A stretch of 64,000 bases of DNA from Erythrobacteraceae bacterium WH01K (GCA_027941995.1 CP115966.1:2108001-2172000), one strand, 5' to 3'. Positions 1 through 10,053 are shown, counted from the first letter of the stretch. The notes: generated by a model not told the origin, from the letters alone. Numbers and translations: made by a program.

Positions 1-2392
1 TCGTTCCGCTGACGCCTTCCACCGGCCCGAAGGCGGCGGCGAGGTCCAGATCGTTCGACGAGAAAGAGCCGGTGCTGGTCACAACGTCGGCGTTCCAGTC
101 GATCCGGCCGTTCCCCGTCACCCTTCCATCGACATTCGCGACGACACCCAGGGCGAGATCGGTCAGGTCGGTCGGCTGCAGACCGCTGCCGAATGTGATG
201 CCCGAAACGTCGAGATCGGCAAATCCGGTCCCCCCTGCCAGGTCGTGCCGTATTCGGGTCGCCATGATCTCCGCTTCGTTGACGGGGGTGCGCAGGATCG
301 CATCGGCCAGGATGACGCCGTCGGCCAGGGTGAGTGACGCACCTTGCGCAACCAGTGGCTCGAATCGCTCCTTTTCCTCGCGATCCTCGAGCATGAAGGC
401 GCCATCGCCCACCGACAGCACGTTACCTTGATATTTCCAGTTGCCGCTGGCCGACAGGATGTCGAGCGGGACGGACGCCAGCAATATGTCCGCGCCCTCG
501 AACCGTCCGGAAAGGCGCGAACCCAACTGGCCGGTGAAGTCGCTCACGGCGAAATTCACCCCCGATTCGCGCGGGCCGAGTTGCACGTTCAGCGCTTTCG
601 CGGTCAGCGTGCCCGGCCAGGCAAATCCCACCGGGCCGCTTGCTATGCGAAGCTGCGTTCCCCCGAACGTGCCGGCGAGATCGAGAGCGCTGGTCCCTGC
701 CGCGATGCGAAGCTTGGCCGCCCCGGCCTGCAGCACATGTTTTCCGGGCACCGGACACAGGTCGAGAGCCTGTCGGCCGAGTTCCAGATTGGCGTAGACG
801 AGGCGGTCGAACCGCGCCTGGAAACATCGGTCCCACAAGGACAGCCCGCGCCCGGCATTCCACTGTCCGTTCACCGGCAGCACGAGGGAAGAGATTCGCC
901 CGCCGGGCAAGACCCCGCTGGCGAGCACGCGGCCATCGAATGCGAGCGACCCGTCGGCAGACTGGCGCAACGTCATCGCCGGTATGGCGAGCCGATTTGC
1001 GCCTGCCCCGTATTCCGCCATCGCGATGGTCAGTGCCAATTGTCCGTTCCCGGCCTGCTCCATGCGCCCTTCGATCCGCGGCAAGTTCGGGCCACCGGTT
1101 GCGAAATTGCCGGAAATACGGGGGATCGCGGAAGCGAAGGAGGCACTGCCGCGCGATATGGACGCCAGGACATTGCCGGACTTGCCCGTCAGCACTGCGC
1201 GGGGCACCGTGAGCAGGGCCGGCCCGCCATCCGCGCGATAACGTGCCGTTGCGCGCAATTGCGAACCGGGAAGCTGGTCCCGCAGTGCGTTTGAGAGCCG
1301 CGCAACGAGTGGCGCCAGCAACGTGCCAGACACCCCGGCCTCGACCTCGTCGAATTGCCCATCGAAATCATTGCCGAGGGCGAGCCCCTCCGCCGTCCCG
1401 TCGATCGCCACATCCCAGCCGGAGAGTTCCTGCCCCGAACGGAAGCTGCCATCGGCCACCAAACGCCTTGCATTCGTAGTGGCAGCAAGAATGTCTCGCG
1501 ACTGGATTTCGTATCTTCCGACGAGCCGATTCCCGGCGAGTTCCGCGCGGCCCGACAGATCGGTAAGTCCAGCCGCGAAACTGCCCGCGGACAATTCACC
1601 GATGCGCCCTTCGAACGTCGCTGCGAGACTCGAAAATTCGTCCCTCGCAGTAATCACGACCGGCATGTTCACTTCGGCCAGCCGCGTGTCGCCTCCATTG
1701 CACCGCGCGCTATCGAGCCGCAGCGGGCCGCTGATGCGGGGATCGCCATCTATCAGTGTCAGGCGCCCGTAAATCGTGGCGGCGTCGACTGTACAATCGC
1801 CCGACACCAGGCGGGGTGCATTCGCGGCGAGCATTCCGGAAAAAGTGTCCGACAGGCGGCCTTCGCCCTCTGCCTTCACCCCGATCGGCCCCCAGGGTGT
1901 GTCGATGCGGGCACGTCCGTCGATAATCGCGATATCGAGATCGGGCAGACCGCCTTCTTCGTCCCGATCGCCGAACAACACCGCATCGAGCGATCCGAAA
2001 CTCACCCCGTCCGGACCTGCCTCGCCCCACAGGCGCGGGCGCACGGCGCGCAGCCGGCCGACCTCCAGGCCGAAGATACGATAGACGAGATCGACCTCCA
2101 GCCGGTCTATGGTCAGGTCCGGCCTTGCCGGTGACCCGACGACGATGTCGGTCAGGACCTGCCGTCGGCCCGAAATTCTTTCCACATTGTAGGTGACCGA
2201 AATGTCGTATTCGGCCAGCCGGTCGTCGATGAAGCCGGTCGCCACATAGTCGCGGTTGATCCACAGGGCAAACAGTGCCGCAGCCAGCCCGAGGGACAGG
2301 GCCAGCAAGGCGCGCACCAACCACTTGCGGCGATTGCGCCTGGGCCCTGCACCGGGCGCGGATTCGTCCGCTGGGAGATTGGCCTCGACCAT
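1..2392 (-). CDS. YdbH-like intermembrane/envelope protein, C-terminus cut by window edge
   Basis: About 797 residues are visible with no stop before the left edge, so the C-terminus is missing. A positively charged N-terminus (KRR-type residues near 19-23) is followed by one membrane segment at about 24-44. The rest is a long, repetitive, glycine- and leucine-rich beta-type region alternating short hydrophobic strands, as in YdbH/AsmA/TamB-like proteins thought to bridge the inner and outer membranes and move phospholipid. The ATG at 2392 has a GGAG ribosome site seven bases upstream. The wording of the last visible part (DLAAAFGPVEGV) recalls sphingomonad YdbH proteins. The family assignment is inference; the open frame and the single N-terminal anchor are direct. 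It is divergent from radC. Confidence 0.72.
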   Translation of the reverse strand, partial: MVEANLPADESAPGAGPRRNRRKWLVRALLALSLGLAAALFALWINRDYVATGFIDDRLAEYDISVTYNVERISGRRQVLTDIVVGSPARPDLTIDRLEVDLVYRIFGLEVGRLRAVRPRLWGEAGPDGVSFGSLDAVLFGDRDEEGGLPDLDIAIIDGRARIDTPWGPIGVKAEGEGRLSDTFSGMLAANAPRLVSGDCTVDAATIYGRLTLIDGDPRISGPLRLDSARCNGGDTRLAEVNMPVVITARDEFSSLAATFEGRIGELSAGSFAAGLTDLSGRAELAGNRLVGRYEIQSRDILAATTNARRLVADGSFRSGQELSGWDVAIDGTAEGLALGNDFDGQFDEVEAGVSGTLLAPLVARLSNALRDQLPGSQLRATARYRADGGPALLTVPRAVLTGKSGNVLASISRGSASFASAIPRISGNFATGGPNLPRIEGRMEQAGNGQLALTIAMAEYGAGANRLAIPAMTLRQSADGSLAFDGRVLASGVLPGGRISSLVLPVNGQWNAGRGLSLWDRCFQARFDRLVYANLELGRQALDLCPVPGKHVLQAGAAKLRIAAGTSALDLAGTFGGTQLRIASGPVGFAWPGTLTAKALNVQLGPRESGVNFAVSDFTGQLGSRLSGRFEGADILLASVPLDILSASGNWKYQGNVLSVGDGAFMLEDREEKERFEPLVAQGASLTLADGVILADAILRTPVNEAEIMATRIRHDLAGGTGFADLDVSGITFGSGLQPTDLTDLALGVVANVDGRVTGNGRIDWNADVVTSTGSFSSNDLDLAAAFGPVEGVSGT

Positions 2393-2471
2393 CGCGCTCC
2401 ACTTGCGCGCAGGTCCTTGCAAAGGCAATGCTTCCGGCAGATCGCTTCCTCAAGACTTTGCAGGGAAACTC

Positions 2472-3218
2472 TTGCCGCAAACCGACATTTCGAAAGCCCG
2501 AAAGCAGGACGGTGCCAAGGACACGAGCCGGGATGCAGCCCGTCCCGCCCATGCGGGCAAAGGCCACCGTCAGCGGCTGCGCGATCGCCTGTTGACCGGC
2601 GGGGCCGAAGCTCTGGCCGATTACGAAGTCCTGGAATACCTTCTTTTCGGTGCGTTCCGGCAAGGCGACACGAAGCAATTGGCAAAGCGGTTGCTGGAGC
2701 GCTTCGGCTCGCTCGGCAACGTCCTCGATGCCGACCATGGCGCACTGGCAGAAGTGAAGGGAATGGGGGAAACCAGCGCTGCCGTGCTCAAGGCGACGGC
2801 ACTTGCGGCGCGCCGCATGGCGCGCAGCCGCGTGCAGGAAAAACCCGTTCTGGGCAGCTGGCAGGCGCTGCTCGATTACCTCGCGATCGACATGGCCAAC
2901 CTGACGGTCGAACGGGTGCGCGTGCTTTATCTCGACACCCGGAACCGCCTCATCCGCGACCATCACATGAGCGACGGTTCGATCGACGAAGCTGCGGTTC
3001 ATCCAAGGGAAGTTATCAGGCGCGGGTTGGATATCGGTGCAACAGCGCTGATCCTCGTGCACAACCATCCCAGCGGCAATCCGGAACCCAGCCGAGCCGA
3101 CATCCAGATCACGCAGCGCATTGCCGAGGCAGGCAGGCTGCTGGGCATAACCGTCCACGACCACGTCATTGTCGGCAGCGAAGGCCATGTCAGCCTGCGG
3201 GCGAAGGGCTTGATATGA
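2472..3218 (+). CDS. radC: RadC family JAB-domain protein
   Basis: This protein carries the JAMM metal motif H-x-H-x10-D (HNHPSGNPEPSRAD) in its C-terminal half and an N-terminal helix-hairpin-helix-like part (LERFGSLGNVLDAD), the order seen in RadC/UPF0758. RadC is a putative metal-dependent hydrolase whose old link to DNA repair is not firmly established. The frame stays open back to 2256, but that would overlap the divergent YdbH start, so I prefer the TTG at 2472, which has AGGGAA four bases upstream and gives 248 aa, near family size. The start is therefore uncertain; the product is not. Confidence 0.85.
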   Translation: MPQTDISKARKQDGAKDTSRDAARPAHAGKGHRQRLRDRLLTGGAEALADYEVLEYLLFGAFRQGDTKQLAKRLLERFGSLGNVLDADHGALAEVKGMGETSAAVLKATALAARRMARSRVQEKPVLGSWQALLDYLAIDMANLTVERVRVLYLDTRNRLIRDHHMSDGSIDEAAVHPREVIRRGLDIGATALILVHNHPSGNPEPSRADIQITQRIAEAGRLLGITVHDHVIVGSEGHVSLRAKGLI

Positions 3219-3277
3219 GCGGCTGCGCAGCCTAGCCGCGCCGCATCCCGTGCAGCCTTACCGGAGTCTTTCCCGCC

Positions 3278-4588
3278 ATGGTCCCCCGTTACGCCCGCCC
3301 TGCCATGACCGCCCTCTGGGAGCCGGAGGCGAAATACCGCATCTGGTTCGAGATCGAGGCGCACGCGACGCAGAAGCTCGCCGATCTCGGCGTCGTACCC
3401 GAGACAGCAGCCAAGGCGCTGTGGGACTGGTGGGAAACCAATCCGAAGATCGACGTCGCTGCCATCGATGCGAAGGAAGCGGTTCTGAAGCACGACGTGA
3501 TCGCGTTTCTCGACTGGGTGGCGGAGCAGGTCGGCCCGGAAGCGCGCTTCATGCACCAGGGCATGACCAGTTCGGACGTGCTCGACACCACGCTGGCAGT
3601 GCAGCTTGCGCGGTCTGCCGATATCCTGCTGGAAGACATCGACCAGCTTCTGGCGGCGATCAGGCGCCGGGCCGAAGAGCACAAGTTCACACCAACCATC
3701 GGCCGCAGCCACGGAATCCACGCGGAGCCCGTGACCTTCGGACTGAAGCTTGCCCAGGCTTATGCCGAGTTCACGCGAAACCGCGAACGGCTGGTTGCGG
3801 CCCGGCGCGAGATCGCGACCTGCGCCGTTTCCGGAGCGGTCGGGACGTTCGCCAATATCGATCCGCAGGTCGAGGAGCATGTGGCGGAACGGCTCGGCCT
3901 CGCCCCCGAACCGGTCAGCACCCAGGTCATCCCGCGCGATCGCCATGCCATGTTCTTCTCTACCCTCGCCGTCATTGCAGGGTCGATCGAGCGACTGGCT
4001 GTCGAAATCCGTCATCTCCAACGGACGGAAGTGCTGGAAGCGGAGGAGTATTTCGCGCCGGGGCAGAAGGGTTCGAGCGCGATGCCGCACAAGCGCAACC
4101 CGATCCTGACCGAAAACCTTACCGGACAGGCACGCATGATCCGCGGCTACGCCATGCCGGCACTCGAAAACGTCGCGCTGTGGCACGAGCGGGACATCTC
4201 CCACTCTTCCGTAGAGCGGTTCATCGGCCCCGACGCCACCATCACGCTGGATTTCGCCCTCGCGCGGCTGACAGGCGTGGTCGACAAACTGCTGGTCTAC
4301 CCCGATCGCATGCAGGCGAACATGGACCGTATGGGCGGCCTTATCCATTCGCAGCGCGTCCTGCTGGCGCTTACCCAGGCCGGGATTACCCGCGACGATG
4401 CCTACCGCCTGGTCCAGCGCAACGCGATGAAGGTCTGGGAAAGCGACGGGCGCAAATCGCTGCTGGAATTGCTGAAGCAGGACGAGGAAGTCACCGCCGC
4501 GCTGTCGGACGAGCAGCTGGAGGAGAAGTTCGACCTCGCCTACCACTTCAAGCATGTCGATACGATCTTCGAGCGCGTCTTCGGCTGA
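3278..4588 (+). CDS. purB: Adenylosuccinate lyase
   Basis: PurB cleaves adenylosuccinate to AMP and SAICAR to AICAR in purine synthesis. The 436-aa product has the fumarase/aspartase superfamily signature GSSAMPHKRNP at residues 265-275, the TSSD substrate loop at 97-100 and the GRSHG histidine segment at 142-146. Length is normal for the short (about 430 aa) bacterial class. It starts with ATG at 3278; a second ATG lies nine codons in (MTALW) and could be the true start. It stands alone between radC and the lapA-pyrF operon. Confidence 0.95.
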   Translation: MVPRYARPAMTALWEPEAKYRIWFEIEAHATQKLADLGVVPETAAKALWDWWETNPKIDVAAIDAKEAVLKHDVIAFLDWVAEQVGPEARFMHQGMTSSDVLDTTLAVQLARSADILLEDIDQLLAAIRRRAEEHKFTPTIGRSHGIHAEPVTFGLKLAQAYAEFTRNRERLVAARREIATCAVSGAVGTFANIDPQVEEHVAERLGLAPEPVSTQVIPRDRHAMFFSTLAVIAGSIERLAVEIRHLQRTEVLEAEEYFAPGQKGSSAMPHKRNPILTENLTGQARMIRGYAMPALENVALWHERDISHSSVERFIGPDATITLDFALARLTGVVDKLLVYPDRMQANMDRMGGLIHSQRVLLALTQAGITRDDAYRLVQRNAMKVWESDGRKSLLELLKQDEEVTAALSDEQLEEKFDLAYHFKHVDTIFERVFG

Positions 4589-4698
4589 TCGGCATCCGGG
4601 TCTGAACGCGAACGTGCAGCCGCACGCTCTTTACGCATCACGGCGGCGCGCCTAGCGTCGCCGGACAAAGCATCACGGGGATTGGAGAGCTATACGTC

Positions 4699-5052
4699 AT
4701 GCAACTCTTCCGCACGATTTTGTGGGTCGTCATCCTTGCAGCCCTGCTCGCATTCTCGTTCTTCAACTGGCGCGAAGTGGAGGTGACCATCTGGGAGAAC
4801 CTCGTTCTGGAAACGAAGGTGCCTGCGCTGGTCATCGTGTCGTTCCTGCTCGGGCTGGTTCCGATGTGGATGATCCACCGCGGGGCTAAATGGCGTCTCA
4901 ATCGGCGCATCTCCTCGCTCGAGGCGGCGGCCGAGAGCCAGCGACGGCTTGCGACCGCGTCGAACGCGTCACCTGCGCCGGCGCCGTCATCGGCCGCGCC
5001 TGCAAGACCCGCCGAGCCGGGGGCCGGCCCCCTCACCAGCGATCCGGCGTGA
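4699..5052 (+). CDS. LapA-domain small inner-membrane protein
   Basis: The 117-aa product has two membrane segments (about 5-22 and 41-60) separated by a short periplasmic stretch (FFNWREVEVTIWENL), the layout of LapA/YciS proteins, followed by a charged helix and an Ala/Pro-rich tail. In enterobacteria LapA takes part in control of lipopolysaccharide synthesis with LapB; here that role is only family knowledge. It ends 7 bases before the pyrF start and is probably the first gene of the lapA-pyrF-bla-trpFBA run. Its pairing with pyrF is also the common enterobacterial order. Confidence 0.8.
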   Translation: MQLFRTILWVVILAALLAFSFFNWREVEVTIWENLVLETKVPALVIVSFLLGLVPMWMIHRGAKWRLNRRISSLEAAAESQRRLATASNASPAPAPSSAAPARPAEPGAGPLTSDPA

Positions 5053-5059
5053 GGCAGGC

Positions 5060-5734
5060 GTGAGCAATCCCGTCTACCTCGCAGTCGACCTGCCCCGCCT
5101 CGAGCAGGCAAAGGCGCTGGTCGAAAAGGTGAAAGCCCATATCGGCGGCGTGAAGCTGGGCATGGAGTTCTTCTACGCCCACGGCGCGCACGGCGTTCAC
5201 GAAATTGCCCATTGCGGGCTGCCGATCTTCCTGGACCTGAAGCTGCACGACATTCCCAATACCGTCGCCGGGGCGATGCAGGCGATCCACGTGCTGGAAC
5301 CGGCGATCGTCACCGTCCATACCTCCGGCGGCCGCGCGATGCTGGAAGATGCGAAGGCCGCCGCTGCCGAAGGGACGAAGGTCGTGGGCGTCACGATGCT
5401 GACCAGCATGGACCAGCGCGATCTGGACCGCACGGGCGTGTCTGGCACACCGCACGATCACGTCATGCGGCTCGCCGAACTGGCGCAGAGCGCAGGCCTC
5501 GACGGCATCGTCTGCTCCGGCCAGGAAGTCGCCAGCGTGCACGCGCAGTGGAAGAAGGGCTTCTTCGTCGTGCCCGGCCTGCGTCCGGTTGGCGCTGCAG
5601 CCGGGGACCAGAAACGGGTCGTGACCCCGCGCAAGGCCCGCGACGACGGGGCCAGCGTGCTGGTGATCGGTCGCCCGATCAGCCGGGCGGACGATCCCGC
5701 CCGTGCCGCCCGTGAGATCGAGGCGACGTTGTGA
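5060..5734 (+). CDS. pyrF: Orotidine-5'-phosphate decarboxylase
   Basis: PyrF makes UMP from OMP, the last step of pyrimidine synthesis. The catalytic Lys/Asp block DLKLHDIPNT lies at residues 59-68, and the phosphate-binding end (VIGRPIS) is near the C-terminus. The open frame runs upstream into lapA, but the GTG at 5060, with AGGCAGGC before it, gives 224 aa, a normal size. The stop overlaps the next gene as GTGA, pointing to translational coupling with the beta-lactamase. Confidence 0.94.
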   Translation: MSNPVYLAVDLPRLEQAKALVEKVKAHIGGVKLGMEFFYAHGAHGVHEIAHCGLPIFLDLKLHDIPNTVAGAMQAIHVLEPAIVTVHTSGGRAMLEDAKAAAAEGTKVVGVTMLTSMDQRDLDRTGVSGTPHDHVMRLAELAQSAGLDGIVCSGQEVASVHAQWKKGFFVVPGLRPVGAAAGDQKRVVTPRKARDDGASVLVIGRPISRADDPARAAREIEATL

Positions 5735-6516
5735 GACCTCTTCTCGCGGCCATCCCGGCCCTCCTTCTGGCCGCCTGCATCCCGGGCGAAATCCACGCGC
5801 CTGTCACCGTGCAGGAAAGCCGTGGCGCGGATGTCAGCCGGTTCGGCGATGTCGCCTTTCGCGAAATCGCGCCCGGCATCTGGCAGCATACGACCTATCT
5901 CGACCTGCCCGGCATCGGTCCTGTCCCGTCGAACGGCTTGCTGGTGGTGGATGGCGAGGAAACGCTGCTGGTCGATACCGCGTGGACCGATGCGCAGACC
6001 GCGCAGGTGCTCGCCTGGGCCGACGGTGTCCTGGGCAAACCTGTCCGTGCCGCCATCGTTACCCACGCGCACAAGGACAAGATGGGCGGGATCGCGGCCC
6101 TCCATCAGGCCGACATCGCAACGTTTGCCCATCCCATGACCAATGCGGACGCACCGGCGAACGGATTCGAACCGGCGCGCCATACCTTCGACTTTGCCGA
6201 AGACGGCTTCCTGACCGGCGCACAGGCAGAAAATTTCAGCCCGCTCGTCATCTTCTATCCCGGCGGAGCGCATACCCGCGACAATATCACTGTCGGCATA
6301 CCGGCAGCGGGGCTGGCGTTCGGTGGTTGCATGATCAAGGGATCGGATGCCGAAACGCTGGGCAATCTGGCCGATGCGGACATCGACGCCTATGCCCGGT
6401 CAGCGCGTAATTTCGCATCTGCGTTCCCAGATGTCCCGATCATCGCGATGAGCCATTCGCAGCCCGAAGGCCGCGAGGCTATAGCGCACACGATCGAACT
6501 GGCCGAGAAACTGTAG
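5731..6516 (+). CDS. NDM-like subclass B1 metallo-beta-lactamase, predicted lipoprotein
   Basis: The 261-aa protein is a zinc hydrolase expected to open the beta-lactam ring. All subclass B1 ligands are present: H112, H114 and D116 (THAHKDKMGG), H181 (GGAHTRDN), C200 (FGGCMIK) and H242 (MSHS), with K203 and N212 matching substrate-contact residues of NDM-1. Many blocks match NDM-1 as I recall it (WQHT-YLD-PG, VDTAWTD-QTAQ, FYPG, DNITVGI). A lipobox LAAC gives lipidation at C16, as in NDM, and the next residues (CIPGEI) nearly match NDM's CMPGEI. A described relative is ElBla2 of Erythrobacter litoralis. GTG start overlaps pyrF; trpF follows 9 bases later. Base composition fits the host, so this looks like a resident gene, not a recent import. 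Confidence 0.93.
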   Translation: MRPLLAAIPALLLAACIPGEIHAPVTVQESRGADVSRFGDVAFREIAPGIWQHTTYLDLPGIGPVPSNGLLVVDGEETLLVDTAWTDAQTAQVLAWADGVLGKPVRAAIVTHAHKDKMGGIAALHQADIATFAHPMTNADAPANGFEPARHTFDFAEDGFLTGAQAENFSPLVIFYPGGAHTRDNITVGIPAAGLAFGGCMIKGSDAETLGNLADADIDAYARSARNFASAFPDVPIIAMSHSQPEGREAIAHTIELAEKL

Positions 6517-6525
6517 GTTCCACCA

Positions 6526-7161
6526 ATGGTCGCTATCAAGATTTGCGGCGTTTCGACGCCCGAAGCGCTGGACGCGGCAATTGCCGGCAAGGCCGATTTC
6601 GTCGGTCTGAACTTCTATCCCCCCTCCCCGCGCCACGTCGATACGTGGGCGGCATCCGCGCTCGCCATGCGTGCGGGGTCCGCGATCGGGCGGGTGGGCG
6701 TTTTCGTCGATGCCGAGGACGGCCTGATTGCCGATGCGGTGAACGCGGCTTCGCTCGATGCCATCCAGCTCCATGGGCAGGAAAACGCGCAGCGCGTGGC
6801 CGAGGTGCGCGAGCGTTTCGGCAAGCCTGTCTGGAAAGTCCTCCCGGTGGCGGGGGCGGATGATGTTGCGAAGGCGGAAAAATTCTCAGGTGCCGCCGAT
6901 TTCCTGCTGTTCGATGCCAAGACGCCGAAAGATGCCGCACTTCCCGGCGGCATGGGCCTGCGTTTCGACTGGTCCCTGCTGGATGCTTATCGCGGGCCTG
7001 TAAAATGGGGCCTCGCCGGCGGATTGACGGCTTCAAATGTCGGCGAGGCCATTGCCCGAACAGGCGCTTCGCTCGTGGATACGTCCAGCGGTGTCGAAAG
7101 CGAACCGGGACTTAAGGACGTCGACAAGATTGCGGCCTTCTGTAAAGCGGCGCGAATATGA
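6526..7161 (+). CDS. trpF: Phosphoribosylanthranilate isomerase
   Basis: TrpF converts phosphoribosylanthranilate to CdRP in tryptophan synthesis. The 211-aa barrel has the general base C7 in KICG and the general acid D130 in LLFDAKTP, plus the phosphate loop near WGLAGGL. It is spaced 9 bases after the lactamase and overlaps trpB by four bases (ATGA), so trpF, trpB and trpA form a tight trpFBA group. No leader peptide or attenuator is visible before it, since transcription presumably enters from lapA/pyrF. Confidence 0.95.
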   Translation: MVAIKICGVSTPEALDAAIAGKADFVGLNFYPPSPRHVDTWAASALAMRAGSAIGRVGVFVDAEDGLIADAVNAASLDAIQLHGQENAQRVAEVRERFGKPVWKVLPVAGADDVAKAEKFSGAADFLLFDAKTPKDAALPGGMGLRFDWSLLDAYRGPVKWGLAGGLTASNVGEAIARTGASLVDTSSGVESEPGLKDVDKIAAFCKAARI

Positions 7162-8372
7162 CCACTCAGACCAATTCCTACCGCAACCAGCCAGACGAGC
7201 GCGGACATTTCGGCGACTATGGCGGACGCTACGTCGCCGAAACGCTCATGCCGCTCGTCCTGGACCTGGAGCGCGAATACCGCGCGGCGCAGGCCGACCC
7301 GGCTTTCAAGGCCGAGTTCGACGACCTGCTGGAACATTATGTGGGCCGCCCATCACCGCTCTATTTCGCAGAGCGCCTGACGGAGGCGCTTGGGGGCGCG
7401 CAAGTGTGGTTCAAGCGTGACGAGCTCAATCACACGGGCGCGCACAAGATCAACAATTGCATCGGCCAGATCCTGCTCGCCATCCGAATGGGCAAGAAAC
7501 GGATCATCGCGGAAACCGGCGCGGGCCAGCACGGTGTCGCCACCGCGACCGTGTGTGCGCGTTTCGGCCTGCCCTGCACCATCTTCATGGGCGCGGAGGA
7601 CGTGCGCCGCCAGTCGCCCAACGTGTTCCGGATGAAGCTGCTGGGCGCGGAAATCGTGCCCGTTACCAGCGGACGCGGCACGCTGAAGGATGCGATGAAC
7701 GAGGCGCTGCGCCACTGGGTCGCCCATGTGGACGACACCTTCTACATCATCGGCACCGCTGCCGGGCCGCACCCCTATCCGGAAATGGTCCGCGACTTCC
7801 AGAGCGTGATCGGGAAAGAAGCGCGCGCGCAGATGCTGGACCGCGCCGGCCGCCTCCCTGACCTGGCGGTGGCCTGCATCGGCGGTGGTTCCAACGCGCT
7901 GGGCCTGTTCCACCCCTTCCTGGATGACAAGGACGTGAAACTGCTCGGCGTGGAAGCGGCGGGACACGGGCTGGACGGCGACGAACACGCGGCAAGCCTG
8001 CTGGGCGGTTTTCCCGGCGTGCTTCACGGCAACAGGACCTATCTGTTGCAGGACGAGGACGGCCAGATCACCGAAGGCCACTCGATCAGCGCCGGCCTCG
8101 ACTATCCCGGCATCGGTCCAGAACATGCTTGGTTGAAGGACACCGGCCGCGTCGAATATACCGCCGTGACCGACGAAGAAGCTCTTGATGGCTTCCAGCT
8201 GCTATGCCGGACGGAGGGCATCATCCCCGCACTCGAACCCAGCCACGCCATCGCGGCCGTGGCCAAAAGGGCGAAGGAGATGGGCGATGACGAGATCATC
8301 CTGATGAATCTCTGTGGGCGCGGCGACAAGGACATCTTCACCGTGGCCGAGAAGCTGGGAGTGGAGATTTGA
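7158..8372 (+). CDS. trpB: Tryptophan synthase beta chain
   Basis: TrpB joins indole to serine using PLP. The 404-aa protein has the PLP lysine K97 in HTGAHKINN and the phosphate-binding glycine loop [10 protein letters not shown]. Length and N-terminal block ([15 protein letters not shown]) are standard. It overlaps both neighbours (ATGA with trpF, TTGA with trpA), which supports coupled synthesis of the alpha2-beta2 complex. Confidence 0.97.
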   Translation: MTTQTNSYRNQPDERGHFGDYGGRYVAETLMPLVLDLEREYRAAQADPAFKAEFDDLLEHYVGRPSPLYFAERLTEALGGAQVWFKRDELNHTGAHKINNCIGQILLAIRMGKKRIIAETGAGQHGVATATVCARFGLPCTIFMGAEDVRRQSPNVFRMKLLGAEIVPVTSGRGTLKDAMNEALRHWVAHVDDTFYIIGTAAGPHPYPEMVRDFQSVIGKEARAQMLDRAGRLPDLAVACIGGGSNALGLFHPFLDDKDVKLLGVEAAGHGLDGDEHAASLLGGFPGVLHGNRTYLLQDEDGQITEGHSISAGLDYPGIGPEHAWLKDTGRVEYTAVTDEEALDGFQLLCRTEGIIPALEPSHAIAAVAKRAKEMGDDEIILMNLCGRGDKDIFTVAEKLGVEI

Positions 8373-9175
8373 CCCGTCTCTCCTCCGCCTTCTCCAAGCC
8401 CCACCCCGCCCTTGTCTGCTTCATTACCGCAGGGGACGGCGACACGGCTGCCAATCTCGATGCACTGGTCGCGGGCGGCGCGGATGTAATCGAGCTTGGG
8501 ATGCCCTTCACCGATCCGATGGCCGATGGCCCGGCTATCCAGAACGCCAATATCCGCTCGCTCGGCAAGGGGACTACGACGGCGGATGTGGTTGCGACCG
8601 CTGCCGCATTTCGCGAGCGGCACCCGGACGTGCCACTGGTGCTGATGGGCTATGCCAATCCGATGGTGCGGCGTGGGGCCGAATGGTTTGCCTCTGCCGC
8701 AAAGGATGCAGGCATCGACGGCGTGATCTGCGTCGACATTCCGCCGGAAGAAGACGATGCGCTCGGCCCGGCCCTGCGCGATGCAGGGATCGCTCCCATC
8801 CGGCTTGCGACACCGACGACCGACGATACGCGTCTCCCGGCCGTGACGGAGGGAAGCGAAGGTTTCCTCTACTATGTCGCGGTGGCCGGCATCACGGGAA
8901 TGCAACAGGCAGCCATCGAGTCGATCGAGGCCAATGTGTCGCGCATCAAGCGTTCGACCGATATTCCCGTCGCCGTCGGCTTCGGCGTCAGGACACCGGA
9001 GCAAGCCGCCGAAATCGCAAATGTTGCGGACGGTGTCGTCGTCGGTTCCGCATTGGTGGAACTGGTCGCCGAACATGGCGAAAAGGCACCCGATTACCTC
9101 CGCGCGCTCACCGCTTCGCTTGCCAAGGCGGTGCATTCGGCGGCAAGGGCACCTCGAAACGAGGAAACGGCATGA
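8369..9175 (+). CDS. trpA: Tryptophan synthase alpha chain
   Basis: TrpA splits indole-3-glycerol phosphate to indole, which is channelled to TrpB. The catalytic acids are E42 (IELGMPF) and D53 (PMADGP), with the usual 11-residue spacing. The TTG start at 8369 overlaps the trpB stop (TTGA) and is preceded by GGGAGTGGAG, a good ribosome site, so this rare start looks real. At 268 aa the size is normal. It overlaps the accD start by four bases. Confidence 0.95.
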   Translation: MTRLSSAFSKPHPALVCFITAGDGDTAANLDALVAGGADVIELGMPFTDPMADGPAIQNANIRSLGKGTTTADVVATAAAFRERHPDVPLVLMGYANPMVRRGAEWFASAAKDAGIDGVICVDIPPEEDDALGPALRDAGIAPIRLATPTTDDTRLPAVTEGSEGFLYYVAVAGITGMQQAAIESIEANVSRIKRSTDIPVAVGFGVRTPEQAAEIANVADGVVVGSALVELVAEHGEKAPDYLRALTASLAKAVHSAARAPRNEETA

Positions 9176-10020
9176 ACTGGATTACCCGCGTCAGAAATTC
9201 GCTTCCCTTCGTGGCGAAGCGCGAAACGCCCGACAATTTGTGGGTCAAGTGCCCGTCCTGCCAGGAAATGCTCTTCGTCAAGGAATACGAGGAGAACCTG
9301 CATGTCTGCCCCAATTGCGGGCATCATGGCCGGATCAGCGCGGACCAGCGCCTCGCCCTGCTGCTGGACGAGGGGTATTCCGTCCTGCCCCAGCCCGAGG
9401 TCACGGAAGACCCGCTGAAGTTCAAGGACAGCAAGAAATACACCGAGCGTCTGAAACAGGCCCGAGCAAAAAATCCGCACAGGGACGCCTTTACAGTGGG
9501 TTCGGGCGCGATCCTCGACAATCCGGCCGTCGTCGGCGTGCAGGATTTCGGTTTCATGGGCGGCAGCATGGGCATGGCCGTGGGTACGGCGTTCTGCGCC
9601 GGCGCACAGGAAGCGCTGGATCGCAAATGCAGCTATGTCGTGGTGACGGCGGCAGGCGGCGCCCGGATGCAGGAAGGCATCCTCAGCCTGATGCAGATGC
9701 CCAAGGCGACCGTCATGACGCGCCGCCTGAAGGAAGCGGGATTGCCCTATATCGTCGTGCTGACCGATCCCACCACGGGCGGTGTCACGGCGAGCTACGC
9801 GATGCTGGGCGACATCCACCTGGCCGAACCGGGCGCTCTTATCGGATTTGCCGGGCAACGCGTCATCCAGGACACGATCCGCGAACAATTGCCCGAAGGC
9901 TTCCAGCGCGCGGAGTACCTGCACAAGCACGGCATGGTCGACCGCGTGGTTCACCGGAAGGATCTGCGTGAAGAGCTCGCCCTGATGCTCGATTACATGC
10001 AGGGCGAGAAAGCCGCCTGA
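9172..10020 (+). CDS. accD: Acetyl-CoA carboxylase carboxyltransferase subunit beta
   Basis: AccD with AccA transfers CO2 from biotin to acetyl-CoA, giving malonyl-CoA for fatty acids. The N-terminal zinc ribbon has C27, C30, C46 and C49 (CPSC, CPNC); the carboxyltransferase core has GGARMQEG and the TTGGVTAS oxyanion region. ATG at 9172 with GAGGAAA upstream gives 282 aa; the frame is open further upstream but runs inside trpA. The trpA-accD-folC order is common in proteobacteria. Confidence 0.96.
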   Translation: MNWITRVRNSLPFVAKRETPDNLWVKCPSCQEMLFVKEYEENLHVCPNCGHHGRISADQRLALLLDEGYSVLPQPEVTEDPLKFKDSKKYTERLKQARAKNPHRDAFTVGSGAILDNPAVVGVQDFGFMGGSMGMAVGTAFCAGAQEALDRKCSYVVVTAAGGARMQEGILSLMQMPKATVMTRRLKEAGLPYIVVLTDPTTGGVTASYAMLGDIHLAEPGALIGFAGQRVIQDTIREQLPEGFQRAEYLHKHGMVDRVVHRKDLREELALMLDYMQGEKAA

Positions 10021-10053
10021 TTTCCCCTACCCTGCAGGAATGACGGGACATTG

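Noticed and set aside
1710-3188. Long minus-strand frame of about 490 aa over radC
   Set aside because: It lies opposite radC and in another frame from the YdbH-like gene; the peptide is Arg/His-rich without family features. A high-GC shadow frame.
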